Source: JAJEFO01 sp009843725
Lineage (GTDB): Bacteria > Pseudomonadota > Alphaproteobacteria > Rhodobacterales > Rhodobacteraceae
DNA: 64,000 nucleotides
Reading direction: 5' to 3'
NCBI GenBank assembly: GCA_965243215.1
Contig: CBDEUJ010000005.1
Span: 1,426,001-1,490,000, forward strand
Each line of letters begins with the position of its first letter. The stretch's first letter is position 1. The notes beneath the pieces are model-generated. The model did no database searches. It was not told where the DNA came from and worked only from the letters and a program-made list of their open reading frames with translations. Both the position numbers and the translations under genes were made by a program. Shown in pieces: positions 25,037-33,149 of the stretch.

Positions 25037-26140
25037 ATGAGCAAGATAGAACTCCTGAATGTCTGCAAAGAATTCGGTACCTTACGAGTCATTCACGACT
25101 TCAGTCTGACCGTTGAAGAGGGAGAGTTTGTTGTACTGGTTGGTCCTTCCGGTTGCGGAAAGTCAACGTTGCTTCGCATTGTCGCGGGCCTGGAAGACGT
25201 TACTTCGGGCGAGTTGAGAATCGACGGTCAATTGGCCAACGACTGGACACCTGTCAAGCGCGGGGTTTCCATGGTCTTCCAGTCCTATGCGCTTTACCCA
25301 AACATGACCGTTGCCAAGAACATGGCGTTCGGATTGGAGCAGGCTCGTCTGCCCAGAAAGGAAATCAGAGAACGTGTCGCAGCGGTGGCTGCCACACTCA
25401 AGTTGGAACCTCTGATGAACCGGCGTCCGTCCCAGTTGTCGGGCGGGCAAAGTCAGCGTGTAGCTATCGGGAGGGCAATCGTTCGCGATCCCGGTGTTTT
25501 CCTTTTTGATGAACCACTCTCCAACCTCGACGCTGAGTTGCGCGTGCACATGCGCGTCGAACTTGCTGCGCTGCATAAGAGGCTGCAAAAGACGATGATC
25601 TATGTAACGCACGATCAGGTCGAAGCCATGACATTGGCGGACCGGATTGTCGTGATGCACGCAGGACGAGTAGAACAAATCGGAACTCCACTCGAAATCT
25701 ACAATTCGCCATGCAACAAGTTCGTAGCCGGTTTTATCGGCTCTCCCCGAATGAATTTCTTCCCGGGTACGGTGCGCAGTGACGGTTTTGTGCAAATTCC
25801 AGGGGGGCAAATCAGGATGCTCGGAGGTATCGACGAGAACATGCCGCACGAGTTGGCCGTCGGCATTCGTCCCGAGCACCTGGAATTGTGCTCAACAGAA
25901 GAAGCGGATGTTGTGGGCGAGGTTATACTGTCGGAACACTTGGGCGGAGAATCAAACGTTTACATCTTGGTTGGAGGACAATCCGAAACGTTGGTCGTTC
26001 GCCAGCCGGGGCAGACCGCAGCGGCAGTCGGAGATTCTGTGGGTGTTCACGCATTTCCCGGTTCGGTTTACTTGTTTCACAAAGATTCAGGTGAATGCCT
26101 GAATGCCGGAATGTCCGGCGCGGGGCTAGAATGCATATGA
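25037..26140 (+). CDS. Sugar ABC importer ATPase (MalK/UgpC-like)
   Basis: A 367-residue ATPase with Walker A GPSGCGKST, Q-loop VFQSYALYPNMTV, signature LSGGQSQRVAIGR, Walker B VFLFDEPLSNLD and switch YVTHDQVEAMTL, followed by the regulatory OB-fold/TOBE domain (VGIRPEHLELC). It energises the importer encoded by 21810-24953. It is the last gene of the operon; an 83-nt gap precedes it. Confidence 0.9.
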   Translation: MSKIELLNVCKEFGTLRVIHDFSLTVEEGEFVVLVGPSGCGKSTLLRIVAGLEDVTSGELRIDGQLANDWTPVKRGVSMVFQSYALYPNMTVAKNMAFGLEQARLPRKEIRERVAAVAATLKLEPLMNRRPSQLSGGQSQRVAIGRAIVRDPGVFLFDEPLSNLDAELRVHMRVELAALHKRLQKTMIYVTHDQVEAMTLADRIVVMHAGRVEQIGTPLEIYNSPCNKFVAGFIGSPRMNFFPGTVRSDGFVQIPGGQIRMLGGIDENMPHELAVGIRPEHLELCSTEEADVVGEVILSEHLGGESNVYILVGGQSETLVVRQPGQTAAAVGDSVGVHAFPGSVYLFHKDSGECLNAGMSGAGLECI

Positions 26141-26295
26141 TACCCGAACTCAAGGCCAATGACGAACGGCCTGGAGAATTCAGACCCGGCCATGTACAGC
26201 GAGTCTGGCAGTTGGACTTAAGGGCAGTACTGTTGCTTTAAGGAATTTCCTGTGCCGCAATGGCGGGGACGGCACAACCTGTGGAGGTTTCCGCG

Positions 26296-26690
26296 ATGGC
26301 ACGGACGGCGGCCGGGTTCGCCGGAGGAACGCGTCTTTCGGACCATCTCGGCGTGAGCGTGATCGCGTGCGTGTATCCGCGCGAGGCGGTGCGCGCGGCC
26401 CCGCGGTCCCTGGGCCGCGACAGCCGTCGGCGGCGCGACCTTCCCGCCGAAGTGATGGTCTGCCACGTGATCGCGATGGCGCTGTTCCGGACGGTCTCGG
26501 CCCGCGAGGTGCTGCGCTGCCTGGTCGACGGCCTGCGGTGGATATCGCCGGACCTTCCGGTGCGGGTGTCGGGCAAGTCCTCGATCTCGCGGGCGCGGAT
26601 GCGGCTGGGCGCGGCGCCGTTCCTGGCGCTTCGCGAAAGCGAACGTTGGCGTGAAGCCTCGAAGTCCCGACCCCGCATGAGGCTGATCTG
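26296..26690 (+). pseudogene. IS4-family transposase, N-terminal remnant
   Basis: Codons read LSDHLGVSVIACVYPREAV, RRRRDLPAEVMVCHVIAMAL, VLRCLVDGLRWISPD and KSSISRARMRLGAAPFLAL. This is the N-terminal domain of IS4 transposases (Nterm_IS4). The catalytic core is missing; homology ends near 26645 and the frame runs on to a stop at 26742. No terminal inverted repeats were found. Confidence 0.72.
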
Positions 26691-26725
26691 GCGGGATGGC
26701 AGGGGATCGATGCCGCGCAGCGTCG

Positions 26726-27700
26726 TCAGGTCTCCATCTTGAATGCATCATCGAACTCTTCCGGGACCTCGGTCTCCAGCGCCGCAAGGTTGCTCGTCAG
26801 AGCAGAAGGCTCTGCGGTTCCCAGCAGCAGGGATGCGGCCATCGGGTGTCGCTTGGCAAATTGCAGCGCCGAAGTGGCCAGAGGCAGACCAAGGTCTTCA
26901 GACTTCACTTGCAGGTCGGCCACCTGTTGCCGGATCTCGCCAGACGCGGGGGCGTAGTCATAGGTCGCACCCGCAACGGGCCCCAGGGCCAGGATTCCCG
27001 AGTTGAACACCCCACCCAACACCAGCGAGGTTCCCTTTTCGCGACAGAGCGGAACCAGCTCGTCCTCTCCGCTTCGATCCAGCAGGGTCAGGCGGCCGGC
27101 AAGAAGGATCACGTCCAGCGGCCCATGGGCAAGAATGTCCAGGCAGACCTCGTTCTCGTTGACTCCAACACCAAACGCGCCGATCTTTCCGGCTTCCTTT
27201 TGCCGGACAAGATATTCATGGCCGGACCCCAGAAACGCCTCCATATGGGCGGCATTGCCTGCCCCGTGCGTGAATTCCCCAATGTCATGGACGAATGCGA
27301 TATCCAGATATTCGATGCCCAGCCGGCTTCGGCTGCCCTCCAGCGAGGTGGCCAGCCCGTCGGCGGAGTAGTCGTGGATCCTGTCGAAGGGCAGCGGGTT
27401 GACGTAACCTTCCACCTCCTTCCTCTGCTCGCCGGGTTTCAATACCCGGCCCACCTTGGTGGAAATCACATAGTCTTCACGGCGCCTGCCAGACAGAAAC
27501 CGGCCAAGTCGTTGTTCCGACAGCCCGCGGCCATAGTGCGGAGCCGTGTCAAAGTACCTGATGTCCGCATCCCAGGCGGTCTCCAAAACGGCGTTTGCGC
27601 CGGCATCGCTCACTTCGGTGAACAGGTTGCCAATGGATGCGCACCCAAATCCGACTTCGGTCACATGCACGTTCGTGTCTGCGATTTGCCTGGTCTTCAT
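26726..27700 (-). CDS. Aldo/keto reductase, L-fucose (D-threo-aldose) 1-dehydrogenase type
   Basis: A 324-residue AKR with catalytic Asp-Tyr-Lys-His elements: YFDTAPHYGRGLSEQRLG (Asp, Tyr), ISTKVGRVLKP (Lys) and DIAFVHDIGEF (His). The sequence resembles pyridoxal 4-dehydrogenase/D-threo-aldose 1-dehydrogenases that oxidise L-fucose to its lactone with NAD(P). Being next to fuconate dehydratase, it fits the first step of L-fucose oxidation. It is last in the leftward operon, its 3' end next to the IS4 remnant. Confidence 0.83.
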   Translation of the reverse strand: MKTRQIADTNVHVTEVGFGCASIGNLFTEVSDAGANAVLETAWDADIRYFDTAPHYGRGLSEQRLGRFLSGRRREDYVISTKVGRVLKPGEQRKEVEGYVNPLPFDRIHDYSADGLATSLEGSRSRLGIEYLDIAFVHDIGEFTHGAGNAAHMEAFLGSGHEYLVRQKEAGKIGAFGVGVNENEVCLDILAHGPLDVILLAGRLTLLDRSGEDELVPLCREKGTSLVLGGVFNSGILALGPVAGATYDYAPASGEIRQQVADLQVKSEDLGLPLATSALQFAKRHPMAASLLLGTAEPSALTSNLAALETEVPEEFDDAFKMET

Positions 27701-27709
27701 GGTCGGGTC

Positions 27710-28999
27710 CTAGACCACTTGCCGAAGTGGCGAGAACGTGTGCTCGGCGATGCTCCCGGCCTTCATTTCGGTGGAGAATCCGGGCTGCGACGGGGCCAGA
27801 TAGGCGCCGTCGCGCACGACGCAGGGATCCACGAAATGCTCGTGGAGGTGATCGACATATTCGATCCGGCGATCGTCCTTCTCACCTGAAATGGCGACAA
27901 AGTCGATCATCGACATGTGCTGCACGTATTCGCAAAGGCCCACGCCGCCGGCATGCGGCCACACCGGCAAGCCGTATTTCTTCGCCATCAGCATCACGGC
28001 GAGAACTTCGTTCAGCCCGCCCATCCGGCAGCTGTCGACCTGAACGATGTCAATCGCACGTTCCTTGATGAACTGCTTGAACATGATCCGGTTCTGGCAC
28101 ATCTCGCCTGTTGCCACCTTGATCGGGGCAACTGCATTTCGGATCGCTCTGTGACCGAACACGTCGTCGGGGCTTGTGGGTTCCTCGATGAAGAACGGCT
28201 TGGCAAAAGCCAGCTTCCTGACCCAGTCGATGGCCTGCCCGACCTCCCAGACCTGGTTGGCGTCGATCATGATCTGGATGTTGTCGCCCAGCTCTTCACG
28301 GGCGATTGTCAGGCGGCGGATGTCGTCCCGAAGGTCGCGGCCGACCTTGAACTTCACATGGGTGAAGCCGCTGTCAGCTGCTTCCCGGCAGAGCCTGCGC
28401 AGCTTGTCGTCGGGATAGCCGAGCCAGCCCGCAGACGTCGTGTAGCAAGGGTAGCCCTCGGCTTCGAGCCGGACGGTCCGTTCGGCCTTTCCGGCCTCGG
28501 CCTTGCGCAAGATTGCCAGCGCCTCGTTGGGCGTCAGCGCGTCCGTGAGATAGCGAAAATCGACAAGGCGAACGATTTCCTCCGGAGTCATTTCGGCAAC
28601 CAGGCGCCAGACCGGCTTGCCGGCGGTATTCGCCCAAAGGTCCCAGACCGTGTTCACCACGGCACCGGTGGCCAAGTGAATGGCCCCCTTGTCCGGTCCG
28701 ATCCAGCGCAGCTGGCTGTCACCGGTGACGTGCCGCCAGAAGCGGCCCATGTCTTCGGCGATCCACTGCAGGTCAAGACCGACGACACGTTCGCGCAACG
28801 CCTCAATCGCTGCAACGCAGATCTCGTTGCCGCGCCCGATGGTGAAGGTCAGGCCGTGGCCCTGATGCGGCCCGTCTGTTTCGATCACCACATAGGCCGC
28901 GGAATAGTCCGGGTCGGGGTTCATCGCGTCCGAACCGTCCAGGTCTTGCGAAGTCGGGAACCTCAAGTCATGGGTCTGAAGGCCGGTGAGAATGGTCAT
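27710..28999 (-). CDS. L-fuconate dehydratase (enolase superfamily)
   Basis: The 429-residue protein matches L-fuconate dehydratase/ENOSF1 closely: KFK base pair K216/K218 in HVKFKVG, metal ligands D246 (MIDAN), E272 (IEEP) and E299 (VATGE), and the general-acid His in WPHAGGVGL. These positions are offset by two from the characterised Xanthomonas enzyme. It converts L-fuconate to 2-keto-3-deoxy-L-fuconate. The stop of the next upstream gene overlaps its start by 4 nt, so the genes are coupled. Confidence 0.92.
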   Translation of the reverse strand: MTILTGLQTHDLRFPTSQDLDGSDAMNPDPDYSAAYVVIETDGPHQGHGLTFTIGRGNEICVAAIEALRERVVGLDLQWIAEDMGRFWRHVTGDSQLRWIGPDKGAIHLATGAVVNTVWDLWANTAGKPVWRLVAEMTPEEIVRLVDFRYLTDALTPNEALAILRKAEAGKAERTVRLEAEGYPCYTTSAGWLGYPDDKLRRLCREAADSGFTHVKFKVGRDLRDDIRRLTIAREELGDNIQIMIDANQVWEVGQAIDWVRKLAFAKPFFIEEPTSPDDVFGHRAIRNAVAPIKVATGEMCQNRIMFKQFIKERAIDIVQVDSCRMGGLNEVLAVMLMAKKYGLPVWPHAGGVGLCEYVQHMSMIDFVAISGEKDDRRIEYVDHLHEHFVDPCVVRDGAYLAPSQPGFSTEMKAGSIAEHTFSPLRQVV

Positions 29000-29841
29000 T
29001 GTGCAGCCCCGGTTCCTTGCCGTCGCGTGCCCTGCCCTTCGCTCCCGAGTTCCATGACGTCACCGGGATTCAGACAGGCTTGAGGGCTCCGTCCCAATTC
29101 AACGCCCGGCGGCATGCCAGCCGAGACAAATCCGCCTGGCTGCAGGCCCATGAACCGGGATGAAAGCGAAACGACAGCGGCCACGCCGAAATGCACGGTT
29201 CTGGCGGACCCGACCTGGCAACGGTGTCCGTTCGCGTCAAGATGCATCGCCTGGTTCCGTGGATCAGGCGCTTCGTCTCCTGTCACAAGCCACGGGCCGA
29301 TTGGGCCGAAGGCATTCGCGGAATTGGCCTTTGCCCGTTGACCCGAACGCCCAAGCTGGAAGTCCCGTTCGCTGAGGTCATCGACGACGCAACGTCCCGC
29401 GACTTGGTCCATGGCGCCTTCTTCCGAGACATGCTTGACGCGTTCGCCAACCACCACGCCGAATTCCACTTCCCAGTCCGGGCGAACCGAGATCCGCGAA
29501 ATCTCGACGTCGTCGTTCGAGTCACAGATTGCAGGCCTGGCCTCAAGAAAGATTGCGGGTTCGTCCGGAAACGACATGCCGCCTTCGGCGGCATGATCGG
29601 CGTGGCTCAGCCCTATGCAGATGAACTCACCAACGTGTCCAACACAGGGCTCGATCCGTTCAGGCGGATCGACAACCGGCAGGCAACCGAGATCGATCTC
29701 ACGAACTCGGGCAAGTGAGGCGTCGGGCAGGACATCGCCCGAGACATCGGAAAGCTGAGCCAACAGGTCTCGGACAGCGCCGTCCTGATCAATCATCGCG
29801 GGCTTCCCGGAGCCTGCGGTGCCAATTCGCAGCAGTTTCAT
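28996..29841 (-). CDS. FAH-family hydrolase with altered active-site motifs
   Basis: A 281-residue fumarylacetoacetate-hydrolase-fold protein in the position of 2,4-diketo-3-deoxy-L-fuconate hydrolase, which yields pyruvate and L-lactate. The His-Glu dyad (HAAE, 83/86), metal Glu pair (DWEVEFG, 124/126) and Asp (VVDD) are kept. The usual W-x-x-GK motif reads RAKANSANAFGP, with Asn173 where the conserved Lys is expected, and the usual TGTPPGVG reads SAGMPPGVELG. The frame is intact. Activity may be changed or lost. Confidence 0.8.
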   Translation of the reverse strand: MKLLRIGTAGSGKPAMIDQDGAVRDLLAQLSDVSGDVLPDASLARVREIDLGCLPVVDPPERIEPCVGHVGEFICIGLSHADHAAEGGMSFPDEPAIFLEARPAICDSNDDVEISRISVRPDWEVEFGVVVGERVKHVSEEGAMDQVAGRCVVDDLSERDFQLGRSGQRAKANSANAFGPIGPWLVTGDEAPDPRNQAMHLDANGHRCQVGSARTVHFGVAAVVSLSSRFMGLQPGGFVSAGMPPGVELGRSPQACLNPGDVMELGSEGQGTRRQGTGAAQ

Positions 29842-29856
29842 GTCTTGTCTCCGGAT

Positions 29857-30627
29857 CTAGCTGGTCCAGCCGCCGTCGATCGCGTGGGCTTGTCCCGTGG
29901 TGAAGACGCTCTCATCGCTGCCCAGATAAACGGCGAGCGCAGCAATTTCCTCGGCGGTGCCGATCCGCCCCATCGGCTGGCGTGCGATAAAGTCCTTCTT
30001 GGCCTGATTGTAGTCGCCGGTTGCTCGCAGACGGTCTTGCAGACTTGGGCTGTCGACGGTTCCAGGGCAGATTGCGTTGCAGCGGATGCCTTGCGCCACA
30101 TAATCGGCTGCGATGGACTTGGTCATTCCGATGACAGCCGCCTTTGAGGCGCAATAGGCGAATCGATCGGGAACACCTTTCATCGAGGACGCCACGGAAG
30201 CCATGTTGATGATCGACCCGCCTCCATTCTCAAGCATCGCGGGAATCGCCAGCCTGGCGGTGCGATACATGGCCGTCACGTTCAGCTCGAAGGAGAATTC
30301 CCAGTCCCTGGCGTCGCATTCCAGGATGGTACCGCTTGCGACGTACCCCGCGCAGTTGAACAGCACGTCCAACGCGCCAGCCTCGGACAGAACCTGTGCC
30401 ACCGCGTCAGGGTCGGTCACGTCGACTTGTCTGGGCAACGCGTTTTCGATGCCATTCAAGCTGCCCAGCAATTCGGGATTGATGTCGCAGGCAAAGACCC
30501 GCGCACCCTCTGCGGCGAAGGCCTTGACACTCGCCAGACCGATTCCCTGTCCCGCAGCCGTGATCAATGCGGTTTTCCGGCTCAGTCTTCTTCCCAATTG
30601 TGTCACTTCCGTCAAACTGCGTTCCAT
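29857..30627 (-). CDS. SDR, probable 2-keto-3-deoxy-L-fuconate dehydrogenase
   Basis: A 256-residue SDR with LITAAGQGIG cofactor motif, NCAG, catalytic Ser in NMASVASS, YCASK, and the C-terminal GQAHAIDGGWT of the BDH2/KDFDH subgroup. In L-fucose oxidation this enzyme makes 2,4-diketo-3-deoxy-L-fuconate. The first 16 residues (MERSLTEVTQLGRRLS) extend beyond the usual N-terminus, so a downstream start is possible. Its 5' end and upstream 155 bp are duplicated in inverted orientation at 17681-17911. It heads the leftward operon. Confidence 0.85.
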   Translation of the reverse strand: MERSLTEVTQLGRRLSRKTALITAAGQGIGLASVKAFAAEGARVFACDINPELLGSLNGIENALPRQVDVTDPDAVAQVLSEAGALDVLFNCAGYVASGTILECDARDWEFSFELNVTAMYRTARLAIPAMLENGGGSIINMASVASSMKGVPDRFAYCASKAAVIGMTKSIAADYVAQGIRCNAICPGTVDSPSLQDRLRATGDYNQAKKDFIARQPMGRIGTAEEIAALAVYLGSDESVFTTGQAHAIDGGWTS

Positions 30628-30782
30628 CTTTGATGCGTGCCTGGTTCCCCGAAGTTCGCGGCGCCTGCCTCACCGCTCAAGTTGTTTCCGGACACTGGAG
30701 GATGAGCGTTCGCGCAGGCGACTTGGTACATTTCGCCGGGAGGATCGGAACTCGCAAACGTGAATGGGCAGGCGCCGCTGCA
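30552..30782 (+). repeat. 231-bp source block of the inverted duplicate
   Basis: Reverse complement of 17681-17911 with two visible mismatches. This copy is continuous with the intact SDR gene and its upstream region, so it is likely the original. Confidence 0.93.
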
Positions 30783-30985
30783 CGCTGATGAGGATCCCTG
30801 TCCGCATCGGCCCGATCTGCAACGAAGCGTCCAGGCGCCAACCAGAGGATCCAGCAGCGACGACGCGTGATGTCGTTTGTTGATATCATCGCCGGTTCAC
30901 CTTCAACAGACTGCCCTCAACTCCGCTCAACCCCTGAGCACCTCCCGAAGCCGTGCAGATGGCCATTTCGGGCACGCATCATATG
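30783..30985. other. Intergenic region between SDR operon and IclR gene
   Basis: No gene seen. It separates the leftward fucose operon from the rightward IclR regulator and should hold both promoters; the A+T-rich part next to 30986 is listed separately. Confidence 0.45.
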
Positions 30986-30999
30986 TTTGATATATGAAA
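30986..30999. promoter_or_regulatory. IclR-type dyad in an A+T-rich promoter region
   Basis: TTTGATATATGAAA is an almost perfect dyad (only the G/G pair breaks symmetry) within the A+T-rich stretch 30978-31025. It lies about 90 bp before the IclR-family start codon and upstream of the fucose operon, a likely regulator site. No clear -35/-10 pair was assigned. Confidence 0.45.
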
Positions 31000-31087
31000 T
31001 AGTATTTTCTATGTAAAGTATTATCGCATGACGATCGTTTGCAACATGGAAATGCGTGTGATTTGGTGCCCGAGCCAGGAGGAGCCG

Positions 31088-31888
31088 ATGGCCAGCGACA
31101 AAGGCGGAGATGCCAGATATAGCGCCCCCGCCTTGGAAAAGGGCCTTGACATCATTGAGTTGCTCTCGACCTCCGAGGATGAACTCTCGCTTGCGGAAAT
31201 CGCAACCAACCTCAACCGATCACCAAACGAGATATTCCGAATGGCCTGGACCTTGGTTGATCGCGGCTACTTGAACCGGAATCCGTCCAATGACCGGTAC
31301 AGCCTGTCCCTGAAACTCTATGCCACCGCCCTGAAGCGCCCCCCATTGAACAGGCTGTTGCAGTATGCGGTACCGAAAATGAGGGATGTCACGAGACAGT
31401 CCTGGCAATCATGTCATCTTGGAATGGAGGACAACGGTGACATCGTTGTAGTTGCGTCGGTGTCGGCTCCCGGGAATTGGGGCCTGGCACTCAGGACCGG
31501 ATCTGTCATTGGCCTAGGCAACACGGGCACGGGTCGTGTGCTTGCGGCATTCCGGGACTCCGATGACTTGGTCTCGCTATTGGCTTCGCATCGTTTGGCA
31601 ACAGGGGAGCCGGCGTTTAACAGGGCAGATCTCGAAAGGAAATTGCCTGAGATCCGAGCGCGCGGATATGAAATTGCAGAGTCCGATACGACCGTGGGTG
31701 TCACAAACCTTGCCTTTCCGGTGTTTGATCATTTCGGAAATGCAATGGCTGTCGTGAATTGCCCGTTCATCGAAAGGAAAGATGAATTCGCGGTTCCCTC
31801 GCTAGAAGAGGTCGTCGAACTGTATTCGGCGTTGGCCGACACACTTACGGGATTCTTCACCGGCAACGCTGCGCGGATGGGCGGCTAG
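31088..31888 (+). CDS. IclR-family transcriptional regulator
   Basis: A 266-residue regulator: N-terminal winged helix (LEKGLDIIELLSTSEDELSLAEIATNLNRSPNEIFRMAWTLVDRGYL) and C-terminal IclR effector domain (LRTGSVIGLGNTGTGRVLAAF, RGYEIAESDTTVGVTNLAFPVF). ATG 31088 has AGGAGG 5 nt upstream and begins the conserved part; an earlier in-frame ATG at 31028 lacks a site. Divergent from the L-fucose operon, it is the probable repressor or activator of it. Confidence 0.88.
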   Translation: MASDKGGDARYSAPALEKGLDIIELLSTSEDELSLAEIATNLNRSPNEIFRMAWTLVDRGYLNRNPSNDRYSLSLKLYATALKRPPLNRLLQYAVPKMRDVTRQSWQSCHLGMEDNGDIVVVASVSAPGNWGLALRTGSVIGLGNTGTGRVLAAFRDSDDLVSLLASHRLATGEPAFNRADLERKLPEIRARGYEIAESDTTVGVTNLAFPVFDHFGNAMAVVNCPFIERKDEFAVPSLEEVVELYSALADTLTGFFTGNAARMGG

Positions 31889-31948
31889 ATTTCGCGGGCC
31901 GTGAATGCTGACAACCGTTGTTGACGTGGCGGGTCTGTTGACGTCCCT

Positions 31949-32202
31949 GCGGCCCCCTGTTCTCGCAGGAAGCCCGCCGGATTGCGGCCGACTGGAACCT
32001 GCGTCTCTTCGTGAACACGCTCTTCGTCAACCCGCACATTCCCGGGCACCATCAATGGAACGGGGGGCGAAGCTGCGAACTCGGGAGAATCGCCCCGGAC
32101 AGCGTCTACGGCTTCTGGATCGCGCACGGCGCCAGCGTGATCCAGACGGACGATGCGCCCTTCGTGCTGGACTGGCTGAAGGCGTCGGGGTTTCGCGGAT
32201 GA
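31949..32202 (+). pseudogene. GDPD 3' fragment
   Basis: The last 84 codons of the glycerophosphodiesterase (from GPLFSQEARRIAADWNLRLF to KASGFRG) without its catalytic N-terminal part. Non-functional by itself, but it keeps the 4-nt overlap with the phosphatase start. Confidence 0.9.
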
Positions 32203-32960
32203 CGGCCGACCCGCAAAGGACCGCCGGGCGGCAGGACATCGATACGGTCATGGCGATCCTGGACGCCGCCGGAAAGCAGGCGCTCGGCATGTTTGACCGG
32301 ATCGACCAGCGCCGCATCCGGGAAAAGTCGCCCGGGGACCTCGTCTCGGACGCCGACCGGGCGCTGGAGATCGCGTTGTGCGAGCGGCTGCGCCTGGCGT
32401 TTCCCGGTGACGGCCTGTGCGGAGAGGAGCTGGGCGGAAGGCCGGCCGGGACATACTGGACGATCGACCCCATCGACGGGACGTCGAACTTCCTTTCCGG
32501 GCTGCCGCTCTGGTGCATTTCCATTGCCCGGATGAAGGGTGACGTGCCGCACCTGGGCGGCATTCATGCCCCGGCCCTCGGGCTGTCCGCGGCCGGCGGC
32601 CCCGGAATCGGATTCGAGGTCCGCGGAACGACCGTCCTGGCGGACGGGCCGCCGCGACCCTGCTTTGGCGTCGGGCGCAACGCGAACTGGAACGGCGCCG
32701 AGCGGGCGTTGCTGGAGAGCAGGATCGAATCCCGGGGATTCAACATCGTGTCGCTCGGGTCCTGCGCGGTCTCCCTCCTCTTCGTCGCGCTCGGCCGGCT
32801 GTCGGGATACCTCGAGATCGGCTGCGACGGCATCTGGGACTCCGCCGGCGGAATCGCGCTTTGCCGCGCGAACGGGCTTCGGGCCGATTTCCGGATTGCA
32901 CGGGATTCGACCGTCGACGTGGAGGCGGGACTGCCGGCGGAATGTCCAGCCGATGCCTGA
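32199..32960 (+). CDS. Inositol-monophosphatase-family phosphatase (copy 2)
   Basis: Identical 253-residue protein to that of 16861-17622, with DPIDGTSNF and WDSAGGIALC motifs intact. Here it lacks the upstream operon promoter; expression would depend on read-through from the IclR gene or on chance promoters. It is either a spare functional gene or a passenger of the duplication. Confidence 0.85.
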   Translation: MTADPQRTAGRQDIDTVMAILDAAGKQALGMFDRIDQRRIREKSPGDLVSDADRALEIALCERLRLAFPGDGLCGEELGGRPAGTYWTIDPIDGTSNFLSGLPLWCISIARMKGDVPHLGGIHAPALGLSAAGGPGIGFEVRGTTVLADGPPRPCFGVGRNANWNGAERALLESRIESRGFNIVSLGSCAVSLLFVALGRLSGYLEIGCDGIWDSAGGIALCRANGLRADFRIARDSTVDVEAGLPAECPADA

Positions 32961-33011
32961 GCCCCTCCCGTTCATGTGTCCTGGCATTCACCAGACCCGA
33001 AGGTTCGCGGC

Positions 33012-33149
33012 ATGACCCGGTTCGATTCCAGCGCGAGAGCGCCCGACCGTCGCGAGATCTGGATCTGGCCGGGAACCCCGGGGGCCGAACTCGCCGTCCA
33101 CTGCTGCGAAAGCGCCCTGCCTTTCCTGGGCTCTGGAGCCTTCCGGCTA
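33012..33149 (+). pseudogene. 5' fragment of an unidentified gene
   Basis: An ATG at 33012, at the very end of the duplication, opens a frame beginning MTRFDSSARAPDRREIWIWP and continuing to about LGSGAFRL, where it meets the 3' end of the convergent gene at 33147. The start resembles the N-termini of secreted hydrolases (IWPGTPG) but is too short to assign. It may be the remnant of the gene that originally followed the phosphatase. Confidence 0.35.

Larger units (their letters stand above)
31949..33012 (+). repeat. 1,064-bp direct duplication, copy 2
   Basis: Same block as 16611-17674. Here it begins in the middle of the GDPD gene, directly after unrelated sequence 60 nt past the IclR stop, and ends at the ATG of an unrelated gene fragment. 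The absence of visible differences suggests a recent event or ongoing gene conversion. Confidence 0.95.
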
